Source of the DNA: Gemmatimonadota bacterium
GTDB lineage: Bacteria; Latescibacterota; UBA2968; UBA8231
Reading direction: 5' to 3'
Length of the DNA stretch: 15,652 bases
Assembly (NCBI GenBank): GCA_026706165.1
Contig: JAPOZF010000273.1
Location: 1 to 15,652, forward strand
Shown: piece by piece, positions 1 to 6,533 of the stretch
How the letters are laid out: the number at the start of each line of letters is the position of its first letter
Numbering within the stretch: position 1 is the stretch's first letter
The notes under the pieces: generated by a model
The model's input: only the letters and a program-made list of their open reading frames with translations
What the model was told of the DNA's origin: nothing
The model's database searches: none
Position numbers and translations under genes: made by a program

Positions 1-2
1 CG

Positions 3-638
3 GTGCTGCACGGCGTGCAGCGGGCGTTCCTGGGGTTCGAAGATCAGAGCGACGCCAGCTGGGACCGCCCCTGGTCTCCGCGTAGCTCGGCCCGTCCGGG
101 GGTCGACCTGGACCGCCTGTCGTGGGAGGAAGCGGCCATGGCCGTTATCAGGCGCTTCTTACGGAGCCACGTGTTCGCCACCTTCCAGGAGGTGAAATGC
201 TGGTCGGGATTCACTCAACGAGGGCTGGCGACTGTTCTGACCAGGTTGGAAAGTGAAGGGCTCTCACCCGTGCAGGTGGAAGGCCTGGGAGAAGGATGGA
301 CCTGCGTTGAAGACCGCCACCTCGATCCGGCTCGAATGGAACCGAGCGTATTCATGCTTCACCCGGGAGATCCTCTCGTCATCCCGCATACTGCCGAGCT
401 CAAGGAGCGCTTCCAAGGGCTGGAGGTGCTTGCCTGCCTGCTCATCGACGGAGAGTTGACCGGAGCCGTGTGCGGCCACTGGCGCATCGGACCGCACGAT
501 GTCGAGGACATCGTCTTCACCCTGCCGGCACGGGAATGCATGCGGCGCAAACGCGAAATCCTGGAGGAAGTGGGCCGCTTCTACCACCCTCCCCGGAACC
601 ACATTCTGCGGTACGCCGGCAAGAGTCTGGATGATTGA
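3..638 (+). CDS. Winged-helix DNA-binding protein, AlkZ-like (HTH_42) family, 5'-partial
   Basis: The reading frame is open to the left edge, so the true start lies outside the window and the GTG at 3 is only the first in-frame start codon. The visible 211 residues hold a winged-helix-like stretch (about 40-100, around 'AVIRRFLRSHVFATFQEV'). After it comes a C-terminal part with the 'DPL...LKERF...LLIDGELTGAVCGHWRI' pattern seen in the HTH_42 family, which includes the YcaQ/AlkZ DNA glycosylases that act on interstrand crosslinks. The catalytic QxQ/QxD-type motif of AlkZ would lie in the missing N-terminal part, so glycosylase activity cannot be judged. The gene ends in TGA and is followed by a 110-bp gap without a clear terminator. 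Family assignment is by remembered pattern; a DNA-binding role is likely and the exact function is open. Confidence 0.6.
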   Translation: MLHGVQRAFLGFEDQSDASWDRPWSPRSSARPGVDLDRLSWEEAAMAVIRRFLRSHVFATFQEVKCWSGFTQRGLATVLTRLESEGLSPVQVEGLGEGWTCVEDRHLDPARMEPSVFMLHPGDPLVIPHTAELKERFQGLEVLACLLIDGELTGAVCGHWRIGPHDVEDIVFTLPARECMRRKREILEEVGRFYHPPRNHILRYAGKSLDD

Positions 639-748
639 TTTTTGGGATTGCCGGAGCGGGTTCGGCCAGATTTCCGGAACGCGCCGGGGCGGTTGGAGGG
701 CGTCCTTGTCGAGGGAAAAAACGCAAGTGATACAAGGGAGGGTTGCCC

Positions 749-1077
749 TTGGCCTGTGATGAAGGCCTGACCGAGCGTGTGCTCCGCATCCTTGGGGAGG
801 AGCCGTCGCTCGTACATAAGAAGATGTTCGGGGGCGTGGGGTTCATGCTTCAGGGCAATATGGCCTGCGGCGTCATCGGGAACGACCTGATCGTCCGCGT
901 CCCCCGGACCGAGTACGAAGCGGCCCTGGCCAGACCCCACGTCCGCGAGAGGACTTCACCGGCAGGACCATGCTCGGCTGGGTGGTCGTCGGACCCGAGG
1001 GCACGAAAGACGATGGTTCGTTGCAGGATTGGGTGGACACCGGCGCTTCACGCGCCCTCAGCCTGCCGCCCAAGTAA
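749..1077 (+). pseudogene. TfoX/Sxy N-terminal domain protein, frameshifted
   Basis: Starting from TTG 749 (GGGAGG at 736-741 lies 7 nt upstream), the first 67 residues match the TfoX N-domain well: 'KKMFGGVGFMLQGNMACGV', then 'NDLIVRVPRTEYEAALARPH'. At about 949-952 the frame changes. The expected continuation, 'DFTGRTMLGWVVVGPEG' to 'ALSLPPK', is fully readable one frame over from 952 to TAA 1075-1077. The lesion looks like loss of one base where homologs read Glu-Met-Asp. Without correction, translation runs in the old frame to a TGA at 1091-1093 that overlaps the next gene's ATG as ATGA. Stand-alone TfoX N-domain proteins are small and poorly understood; the domain is linked to competence regulation in Sxy. 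Either a recent pseudogene or a one-base sequencing/assembly error. Confidence 0.72.
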
Positions 1078-1089
1078 AGCGGCCCCGCC

Positions 1090-1866
1090 ATGAGACAGGA
1101 GCCGTACGCATTGGGGGACTCCGACCTGGCGGCCGAACGGCTGAAGGTCGCGGCGCGGCTCTTCGAACCGGAGATGACGAGGTTCATCCGGGATGCCGCG
1201 CCCCCTCACCCCCGCGTTGCCGTAGACCTGGGCTGCGGCCCCGGTTACACCACCCGGCTCCTGCATCAGACCTCGGACGCCGTCCTGACTGTCGGCGTCG
1301 ACCGGTCGCAGCACTTCCTGGGTCTGGCCGCCGAGTCCGAGCCGGCGTTGCGGTTCCTCCGCCACAACCTGACCGCGGGCCCTCCTCCGATCGCACCGGC
1401 GGACGTTGTTTTCTGCCATCTGCTGCTCTCCCACCTCCCGGATCCCGCCAGGGCCATCGAGTCATGGAAAAGCTGCATGAGACCCACCGGGACAATCCTC
1501 GTGGACGAGGTGGAGTCCATCCACACCGGCGACGCGGTGTTCGTGAAGTACCTGTCCCTGGTGGAAGCAGCTATCGCCGGCAGGGGAGGCGAGCTCTACG
1601 TCGGCCGGCGGCTGGCCGCGGTCCGGGAGCTGAACGGCCTGCGAGTCCGTTCAAACCGCATCGCGCAGCAGACCGTGGCCGCGAAGGACGCCGCCGCCAT
1701 GTTCGGGATGACCTTCGCAACCCTCCGCGAGGACCCCGCGGTCAAGGCTTCGGCCAGCCCGTCGGAGCTCGCCGCCTTGGCCGGCGCGCTCCATGCCAAG
1801 TCTCGACTCGACGGGCAGCAACCGGTTACCTGGAGCATGCGGCAGGCCGTCTTCGAACATTCCTGA
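1090..1866 (+). CDS. Class I SAM-dependent methyltransferase
   Basis: A 258-residue protein with a Rossmann-type methyltransferase core. Motif I is 'VDLGCGPGYTT' (about 45-55), the acidic end of strand 2 is 'VGVDRS' (D71), and the post-motif region is 'ADVVFCHLLLSHLPDP' (about 104-119), followed by 'LRPTG-like' CMRPTGTILVDEVE. These are the SAM-binding elements of the UbiE/BioC-like superfamily. The C-terminal 100 residues, probably the substrate cap, give no specific substrate. The ATG is 12 nt after the reconstructed end of the TfoX-like gene and lacks a good Shine-Dalgarno. It forms ATGA with the shifted frame of that gene, so coupled translation is possible. A VOC-type remnant follows after 20 nt, suggesting one transcript. 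Substrate unknown. Confidence 0.82.
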   Translation: MRQEPYALGDSDLAAERLKVAARLFEPEMTRFIRDAAPPHPRVAVDLGCGPGYTTRLLHQTSDAVLTVGVDRSQHFLGLAAESEPALRFLRHNLTAGPPPIAPADVVFCHLLLSHLPDPARAIESWKSCMRPTGTILVDEVESIHTGDAVFVKYLSLVEAAIAGRGGELYVGRRLAAVRELNGLRVRSNRIAQQTVAAKDAAAMFGMTFATLREDPAVKASASPSELAALAGALHAKSRLDGQQPVTWSMRQAVFEHS

Positions 1867-1886
1867 AAGTCGAAAGGAGCACCGGC

Positions 1887-2159
1887 ATGGCCATTCACGG
1901 GATGTTCAACTGCCTGTGCGCGAAGAACGCCGCCGAGGCGCTCGATTTCTACGCCAGGGCGTTCGGCACCCCGGAGAAGTTCCGTTTGCCCGAGGCGGGG
2001 GGGCGGCATCGAGATGGCTCCCACCGATCAGTTCTACGGGGAGCGCAGCGCGTCCTGCGCGACCCTTTCGGCCATCGCTGGAACATTGGCCAAATAGCCA
2101 GGAAGTATCCCCGGAAAGAGATGCAGAAGCGCGATTTGATGGCTTCCGGAGGCTCGTGA
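1887..2159 (+). pseudogene. VOC (PhnB/glyoxalase-like) protein with internal deletion and two compensating frameshifts
   Basis: The ATG has a good AAAGGAG 8 nt upstream. The N-terminus 'FNCLCAKNAAEALDFYARAFG' is the first beta-alpha element of a PhnB-like VOC domain, and the same frame ends with 'RDPFGHRWNIG' and 'KEMQKR', the usual VOC C-terminus. Only 90 residues are encoded, against roughly 140-160 for the family. Between about 1997 and 2060 the conserved 'GGIEMAPTDQFYGERSAS' sequence is in another frame. The parsimonious reading is an internal deletion of about 50-60 codons ending in the G-run at 1997-2003, which shifted the frame. Loss of one base near 2062 then restored it. The open frame therefore survives but encodes a short out-of-frame middle and lacks half of the fold. 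Probably non-functional; VOC proteins of this type bind a metal in a paired beta-alpha-beta fold. Confidence 0.7.
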
Positions 2160-2184
2160 CGGTGCAAGACCTGCGGCATTGGAG

Positions 2185-2209
2185 GCTCCCCGGGAGACCT
2201 GAGGGGAGC
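2185..2209. other. Inverted repeat between converging genes
   Basis: GCTCCCC (2185-2191) and GGGGAGC (2203-2209) pair perfectly around an 11-nt loop, between the end of the VOC remnant and the TAG stop of the PhyH gene. No U-run follows on either strand, so it is at most a weak bidirectional terminator or an mRNA 3' stabiliser. Confidence 0.3.
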
Positions 2210-3003
2210 TATGGGGTTGGAGTCCCTTCCACTGTCAGTTCCGAGACCCGCCTCGACGTTTCCCAGCGCAGCTCGACCTCCTGGTCGATGCCGCACAGCC
2301 AGTTCCAGGTGCGGATGCGACGCACCCGGTCGCGGTAGGATTCGACTTCGGTGACATACGGCAGGCGCGGGCGGTCGCGGTAGGCGGGAATCTCCGCGGT
2401 ATCGCAGAGCCAGTCCCGCTTCGGCGCGGCCGTGCGGTGGTAGGAAAACTTGATCATGCTGCGGCCCCGGTCGTTGGTCTTGGGGCCCGCCTTGTGCCAG
2501 ATGCCGTAGCGGGTCATCGCCACGGTGCCGGCCGGCACCGTCAGCGATACCTGGCCGCGGATGTCGCCGTAGTGGGCGATGGCCTCGCGGTCGACGGCGC
2601 GGCAATGCGACCCGGGCAGAACCATGGTCGGCCCGTCGGCCAGCGCCACGCTGTGGGGGTAGTAGTAGCACTGCAGCTAGACGACGTCGTAGCCGCTGCC
2701 CGAAAGCCCGTCCGAATGCCAGGTCTGGCCGAGGTGCGGCTCCTTGAAGTAGTGGTGGTGCCCGCCCCGGGGAACGAGGAAGTCCTCCCCCAGAAGCGAG
2801 CGCGCGACCCCGGCGACCCGGGGGTGCAGGAGCACCTCGCGGGTGAAGTCGTCCGAGGCGATCAGGGCGTCGCAGTTGCCCCTGGCGAGGTCGCGGCAGC
2901 GGCGGTTGAAGCTCTCCTCGATGACCCCCTCGAGGACGACCAGGCCGGAGGCGACGAAGTCCATGACGCCGTCGTCGTCCAGCGTCGGTTCAATCGATAA
3001 CAT
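2209..3003 (-). pseudogene. Phytanoyl-CoA dioxygenase (PhyH) family protein interrupted by an in-frame TAG
   Basis: Read on the minus strand from ATG 3003-3001 (AGGAG 7 nt upstream), the frame gives 108 residues, a TAG at 2679-2677, then 155 more residues in the same frame to TAG 2211-2209. The two parts make one PhyH domain of normal length (about 264). The Fe(II) ligands are H96 and D98 in 'TWHSDG' and distal H170 in 'YGIWHKAG', and R181 is placed to bind 2-oxoglutarate. The fold split by the stop is the core barrel, so neither fragment (2677-3003 or 2209-2649, the latter from an internal ATG) should work alone. The TAG sits where the context 'YDVV-LQCYYYPH' favours Gln; CAG to TAG is one transition. 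TAG is a normal stop elsewhere here (parC, pepF, this gene's own end). The family hydroxylates diverse small molecules; substrate unknown. Last gene of the minus-strand operon. Confidence 0.75.
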
Positions 3004-3403
3004 CCGTTTCTCCTGAACGAAATCTCTCGAGCACGAACTCGTACCCGAGGTAGTCGTTGTCCTGGCCCTCGTACGCGTAGAGCTTGGCGATGGGAAACTG
3101 CACCACCCGCCAGCCGTCGGCCACGGCGGCGAGCACCGATTCGTAGGGCGGTTCGTCGCTGGGCAAGGTCGGCGTTTGCGGCCGAGTCGGATCGTACAGG
3201 GCCCAACTGGCCAGGGGCGACCTCATGTTGGTCGATTTGCTGTAGAGGTAGAGGACCTGCTGGCGGGGTTCGGCGAGCAGATCGCCGAGACGGTCGAGGT
3301 CGGCGGCGGTAATCGCCTCGGTGCGGAGCTTGTTCCGGCACTGTTCCAGCCAGTCTCTCACAGCTTCGTGCATGTCGCGCTCCGGATCGGGGATCGGAGA
3401 CAA
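2990..3403 (-). CDS. Small conserved-looking hypothetical protein upstream of PhyH
   Basis: About 137 residues, soluble, with no signal peptide or membrane segment; I do not recognise a family. The N-terminal part is helical and charged ('MHEAVRDWLEQCRNKLRTEAITAADLDRL'-like, given here in part). The middle has 'VLYLYSKSTNMRSP' and 'WALYDPTRP', and the C-terminal part has 'VVQFPIAKLYAYEG' and 'YLGYEFVLERF'. I chose TTG 3403-3401 because a full AGGAGG (3412-3417) lies 8 nt upstream. ATG 3373-3371 with GGAG 6 nt upstream is an equally reasonable start, giving 127 residues. The gene begins shortly after the Gfo/Idh stop, and its TGA (2992-2990) lies inside the PhyH gene, a 14-nt overlap that implies coupled translation. 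The context suggests an accessory to the same catabolic module, but no activity can be assigned. Confidence 0.7.
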   Translation of the reverse strand: MSPIPDPERDMHEAVRDWLEQCRNKLRTEAITAADLDRLGDLLAEPRQQVLYLYSKSTNMRSPLASWALYDPTRPQTPTLPSDEPPYESVLAAVADGWRVVQFPIAKLYAYEGQDNDYLGYEFVLERFRSGETDVID

Positions 3404-3457
3404 AGGAATCGCCTCCTGCAGCCGGGTCAACAATCGGCGGCCGCCCTGTCCACCCTT

Positions 3458-4729
3458 TCAGAGCCCGAGGTGCTCGTTGATTTCCGCCTGGTAGGCGTTG
3501 ATCCGGTCGTCGCGGACGGCGTCGACGGAGAGCGCGCGGCCGGCCGCCTGCGACTCCATCAGGCTGTAGGACAGGGCCACGGAGCGGGCGCCCTGGCGGG
3601 CGTCGACTTCGGGCTGCCGCCCCTGTTGGATGCAGGCTCCGAGCTCGTGGTACTCGACGGCGATCAGCTTGCGGTCGGTCTCGGAAAAGGGGAAGGGGTA
3701 CTCGAACAGCCTGTCGCCGCCGAACAGCGCGGCCGTGGCCTCGTCGAGACGGTAGTCGGGCACGAGGTCGAGCAGGGCCTCGCCGTCCACGGGATCCGCC
3801 CCGTCGAGGTGGAGGGTGAGGCGGTTGCCCGAGCGGTCGCCGGGGAGCTCCAGCGAGCCGAGGCTGCCGTGGATGGAGCGCCGCCTCTGACTTTGGCCGT
3901 GCGCCGCGTGATCCTCGATGTACTGGGCGACCGCGCCGCTCTTGAAGAGGATGGTGGCGTAGGCCGCGTCGTCCGCGGTGGCGGAAAACTCGGCGGGCAT
4001 GTCCTTCTGCCAGCGTTCGTACACGCCGCCCGGCGAACCGCTGCTGACGCCGGGGCGGCCGGCTACCGGGTTCCTGCGGACCGGCTCGTGCAGGCGCGTC
4101 TGCGCGTAGGCCGTGTCGGCCTCGCCGAGGAAGTACTCCATGATGTCGGCATAGTGGACCCCGGCGTCGAGGAGGATGCCGCTCGAGTTCTTCTGGTGCC
4201 GCCAGTCTGAAATGACCATGCGGTCGTCACCGGACAGGGCAACCTGCTGCATCAGGCGCGGAGCCCCGATTACCTCCGCCTCGAGGAGGGCCCTGGCGAG
4301 GCGGTTAACCGGGTCGCGCCGGTAGTTTTCCGCTACCGAAAGAATGCACCCGGACTCTTCCGCCTTGGCGATCATCTGTTTGCAGGCGCGGACCGTAAGC
4401 CCCATCGGTTTTTCGCACATGGCGTGCCAGCCGCGCTCCATGGCCTCGATGGCCACGGTGTGGTGATGGGCCGGCAAAGTGGTGATATCGACGGCCTGGA
4501 CCGGGGCGGCGGAAGCCAGCCCGGCGAGGTCCCCGACGGGCCGGGGCCGCGCCCCAAGCAGCTCCCCGGCCTGGTCCGCCAGCGAGTTGGCGTTGTCGAG
4601 GTTGGGGTCGCAGGCACCCACCAACTCGAAGGGGGACAGGCCGGCTTCCTGCAGTTCGGCGAGGCCGTAGAGATGGCGGTGGCCCATGCCGCCGCAGCCG
4701 ACGATGGCGAGGGGCAGTTTTTCGGACAT
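3458..4729 (-). CDS. Gfo/Idh/MocA family NAD(P)-dependent oxidoreductase
   Basis: A 423-residue protein starting at ATG 4729 with AAGGA about 7 nt upstream. The N-terminal Rossmann fold has 'IVGCGGMGHRH' (G11, G13, G16), strand-2 acid 'GACDPN' (D41), and the family's 'CEKPMGL' motif with E106-K107-P108, whose Lys is the usual catalytic residue. The C-terminal alpha/beta domain carries 'ISDWRHQKNSSGILLDAGVH' in pieces: W176, K180, D188 and H192 stand where the substrate-binding D...H motif lies. The family oxidises or reduces sugars, inositols and sugar acids by hydride transfer at a hydroxyl; I cannot fix the substrate. It is the first gene of a minus-strand group with the small hypothetical and PhyH genes, and is divergent from the enolase-superfamily gene. 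Cytoplasmic, with no export signal. Confidence 0.9.
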   Translation of the reverse strand: MSEKLPLAIVGCGGMGHRHLYGLAELQEAGLSPFELVGACDPNLDNANSLADQAGELLGARPRPVGDLAGLASAAPVQAVDITTLPAHHHTVAIEAMERGWHAMCEKPMGLTVRACKQMIAKAEESGCILSVAENYRRDPVNRLARALLEAEVIGAPRLMQQVALSGDDRMVISDWRHQKNSSGILLDAGVHYADIMEYFLGEADTAYAQTRLHEPVRRNPVAGRPGVSSGSPGGVYERWQKDMPAEFSATADDAAYATILFKSGAVAQYIEDHAAHGQSQRRRSIHGSLGSLELPGDRSGNRLTLHLDGADPVDGEALLDLVPDYRLDEATAALFGGDRLFEYPFPFSETDRKLIAVEYHELGACIQQGRQPEVDARQGARSVALSYSLMESQAAGRALSVDAVRDDRINAYQAEINEHLGL

Positions 4730-4744
4730 ATCGATCCTTCTATT

Positions 4745-4776
4745 CGATGAAGTTCAAAATCGATGAAGTTCAAAAT
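4745..4776. repeat. Perfect tandem direct repeat, 2 x 16 bp
   Basis: The unit CGATGAAGTTCAAAAT occurs at 4745-4760 and again, without any mismatch or spacer, at 4761-4776. It lies 16 nt upstream of the Gfo/Idh start codon on the minus strand, immediately before its ribosome binding site, where each copy reads ATTTTGAACTTCATCG. It is AT-rich inside a very GC-rich region. The position fits paired regulator sites (period 16 bp, about one and a half helical turns) or a 5'-leader element, or a simple slippage duplication. Low copy number prevents a firm call on function. Confidence 0.75.
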
Positions 4777-4779
4777 CAA

Positions 4780-4811
4780 GGGGCTGCACCCCTCGGTCCC
4801 CGGGGACGGAG
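4780..4811 (-). other. GC-rich dyads, terminator-like on the minus strand
   Basis: Two adjacent dyads: GGGG-CTGCA-CCCC (4780-4792), and CTCGGTCCCC / GGGGACGGAG (4792-4811), which is symmetric except for one base pair. On the minus strand the first reads AGGGG-TGCAG-CCCCT followed by TGATTTT, resembling a short intrinsic terminator or attenuator in the leader of the Gfo/Idh operon. The stem is only 5 bp, so this is a weak call. Confidence 0.35.
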
Positions 4812-5099
4812 GCTGCATGGGGGTCCAGGGGGTCCGGTTTGCGGCGGCATCGATTGCGGCTCCTTCAGTGGTGCGGGTCTTCTCAGCGTCCAACACCCTG
4901 TGCCAACACCCTTCCGTGTGGGGAGCAATCACCAAAGGTACTGCCGGACCCCCCGCAGCCGTGAGCGGCCCGGATCCTGCGGAGCCACTCCATCAGGGGG
5001 CAAGTCGCTTCCTTCGGTGTTATCCCCGCCCGGACGGATCCGGTTCCACGATCCCGCATGCGCCGGCAACCCGCATTGCATGGGGTGGCGGGGCGCATG

Positions 5100-5129
5100 T
5101 TGACTCCGCCCAGCGGCAACCGGTATTTC
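5100..5129 (+). promoter_or_regulatory. Candidate sigma70-type promoter for the enolase-superfamily gene
   Basis: TTGACT (5100-5105, 5/6 to consensus) and TATTTC (5124-5129, 3/6) are separated by 18 bp and lie 44 bp before ATG 5173. The spacing is acceptable and the position good, but the -10 is weak. Confidence 0.35.
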
Positions 5130-5172
5130 CCGGCTGCGAAAACCGCTCCGACGACCCGGACCAGGGCAAGCC

Positions 5173-6204
5173 ATGAAAATCACCGACATCCGCATCCACC
5201 AGCCGATCGGACTCCTGCGCATCGGCACCGACGAGGGCATCGAGGGCTGCTGCCTCGGGGTGGACGAGAACACCGCACGGCACATCCAGTCGGCGTACCG
5301 CGACTTCCTTATCGGCCAGGACCCGTTCGACCGCCAGCGCATCTGGGAGGACCTCAGCCGCCGCGACCGCTTCCAGTACCTGCCGCAGCCGGTGCGCGGA
5401 CACGTCGACGTCGCCGTCTGGGACCTGCTGGGAAAAGCGACCAACCTGCCGGTGTTCCGGCTCATCGGGGGGTTCCGCGACTCGATCCCCGCCTACAAGA
5501 TGGGCCCGAACTTCGACGCGGTGGAGCGCTTCGTCGCCGAGGCGGTGCAGGCGAAGGAGGAGGGGTTCTACGGCTACAAGGACCACTTCCGCGACAAGCC
5601 GCCGGAAATGATGATGGAGGTGGCGCGGGAGTCCCGGCGCGCCGTCGGACCCGACTTCCACCTGATGCACGACGCCGTGCAGCAGTACGTGTTCACCGAC
5701 GCTTTGCGCGTCGGCCGCGTCCTGCAGGAGGAGGAGTACTTCTGGTTCGAGGAGCCGCTCAGGGACTTCGACATCATGGGGCTCAAGAAGCTCGCCGACG
5801 CCCTCGACATCCCGATCGCCGCCACCGAGTACCTGCCTGGAACCATCTACTCCACCTCGCAGCTGGTGGCTCAGCAGGCGGTGGACATCGTGCGCGCGAG
5901 CGTGCCGTGGCGCGGCGGCATCACCGACATGCTGATGATCGCCCGGCTCGCCGAAGCCTTCGGCATGAGCTGCGAGATCACCTCCCGCGGAGTGATGCAC
6001 GGGTTCGTCCACGCCCACGTCATCGGCGCCATCAAGAACTGCACCTTCTACGAAACCACGACGACCGGATCCCAGGGGGGAGAGCCCCTGATCCTCAATC
6101 CTCTCCTGCTCGAGAACGGCCACCTGCCGGTGCCGCAGGGACCCGGCCTCGGCGCCGAGTTCGACTGGGACGAGGTGGAAAAGCAGACCGAGTCGATCCT
6201 GTAA
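5173..6204 (+). CDS. Enolase-superfamily enzyme (mandelate racemase/muconate lactonizing type)
   Basis: 343 residues, with ATG preceded by AGGG at 6 nt. The N-terminal capping domain is short (about 1-95, 'MKITDIRIHQPIG', 'DVAVWDLLGKATNLPVFRLIGG'). The barrel carries the Mg ligands D167 ('LMHDAVQ'), E193/E194 ('WFEEPL') and E219 ('ATEYLPG'). On strand 2 is K136-D-H138 ('GYKDHF'), a KxH version of the KxK catalytic pair. On the His-Asp dyad side, H276 ('RGVMHGF') is available. The Asp expected in the 'DIVxxD..xxGGIT' block is S243 ('DIVRASVPWRGGIT'), so the dyad is incomplete. The superfamily abstracts a proton alpha to a carboxylate, giving acid-sugar dehydratases, racemases or cycloisomerases; 'GGIT' and 'EAFGM' are typical. 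Divergent from the Gfo/Idh-PhyH group, suggesting one pathway. Substrate not assignable. Confidence 0.88.
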   Translation: MKITDIRIHQPIGLLRIGTDEGIEGCCLGVDENTARHIQSAYRDFLIGQDPFDRQRIWEDLSRRDRFQYLPQPVRGHVDVAVWDLLGKATNLPVFRLIGGFRDSIPAYKMGPNFDAVERFVAEAVQAKEEGFYGYKDHFRDKPPEMMMEVARESRRAVGPDFHLMHDAVQQYVFTDALRVGRVLQEEEYFWFEEPLRDFDIMGLKKLADALDIPIAATEYLPGTIYSTSQLVAQQAVDIVRASVPWRGGITDMLMIARLAEAFGMSCEITSRGVMHGFVHAHVIGAIKNCTFYETTTTGSQGGEPLILNPLLLENGHLPVPQGPGLGAEFDWDEVEKQTESIL

Positions 6205-6533
6205 GGACCGGACCCCGCCGCGACTTCCGCTCCCGAATCCCGGGAAGCGGTGAACGGGCACCGGCCGCCGCGCCGGAATCCAACTGCCGGAACGCCCGAA
6301 CCCGGTTCTTCGGACGGCGCCGATGACTTCGGGTCTGCTCCTTGCACCGGCCGCCAGCTCACCCCGGGGCATTTTACCGGTCCGGTTCCTGTTCGTATTT
6401 TAAACACCTCCCACCGCAGACGTCAGCTGGCTGGCGCCCCTTGCGGCAGCCCAATCTCCTCGAAATAGAAGCAAGCAGTCCGTCGCCACGGTGCGGACGC
6501 GCATATCCATACTGCAAGGAGTATCACCACCAC
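6205..6533 (+). other. Long leader / intergenic region before the DEAD-box helicase
   Basis: 329 bp without a gene. The helicase frame stays open leftward to about 6342, but the residues there are unlike any helicase N-terminus and no good start exists. A candidate promoter lies at 6373-6401, which would leave an mRNA leader of about 125 nt. Long leaders occur on some cold-inducible helicase genes, but I see no cold-box motif. Confidence 0.45.
6373..6401 (+). promoter_or_regulatory. Candidate sigma70-type promoter for the helicase gene
   Basis: TTTACC (6373-6378, 4/6) and TATTTT (6396-6401, 4/6) with an exact 17-bp spacer, in the most AT-rich stretch of this intergenic region. Predicted start of transcription is near 6408. 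Confidence 0.4.

Larger units (their letters stand above)
4730..5172. other. Divergent intergenic region between the Gfo/Idh and enolase-superfamily genes
   Basis: 443 bp without a credible gene. Reading frames here are short, rich in Gly/Pro/Arg and match nothing. The left third holds the tandem 16-bp repeat and the GC-rich dyads listed separately; the right end holds a candidate promoter for the plus-strand gene. The middle (about 4840-5095) shows no structure I can name. As the shared control region of two divergent catabolic genes it is the natural site for a pathway regulator, but no regulator gene lies in the window. Confidence 0.5.

Noticed and set aside
1029..1886. Long plus-strand frame overlapping the methyltransferase and running into the VOC remnant
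   Set aside because: The overlapping part is Arg/Pro-rich shadow; only the part from ATG 1887, with its own ribosome binding site, is VOC-like.
2677..2679. General reassignment of TAG (Gln or pyrrolysine) in this organism
   Set aside because: TAG ends parC, pepF and the PhyH gene itself at the correct family lengths, so TAG works as a stop.
2437..4210. Plus-strand open frames opposite the PhyH, small hypothetical and Gfo/Idh genes
   Set aside because: The minus-strand readings carry real family motifs; the plus-strand products are Gly/Val/Ala-rich with none.
4780..4840. GC-rich repeats as a CRISPR or mobile-element end
   Set aside because: No repeat-spacer periodicity, no transposase, and no flanking target duplication other than the 16-bp tandem copy, which is not separated by any element.
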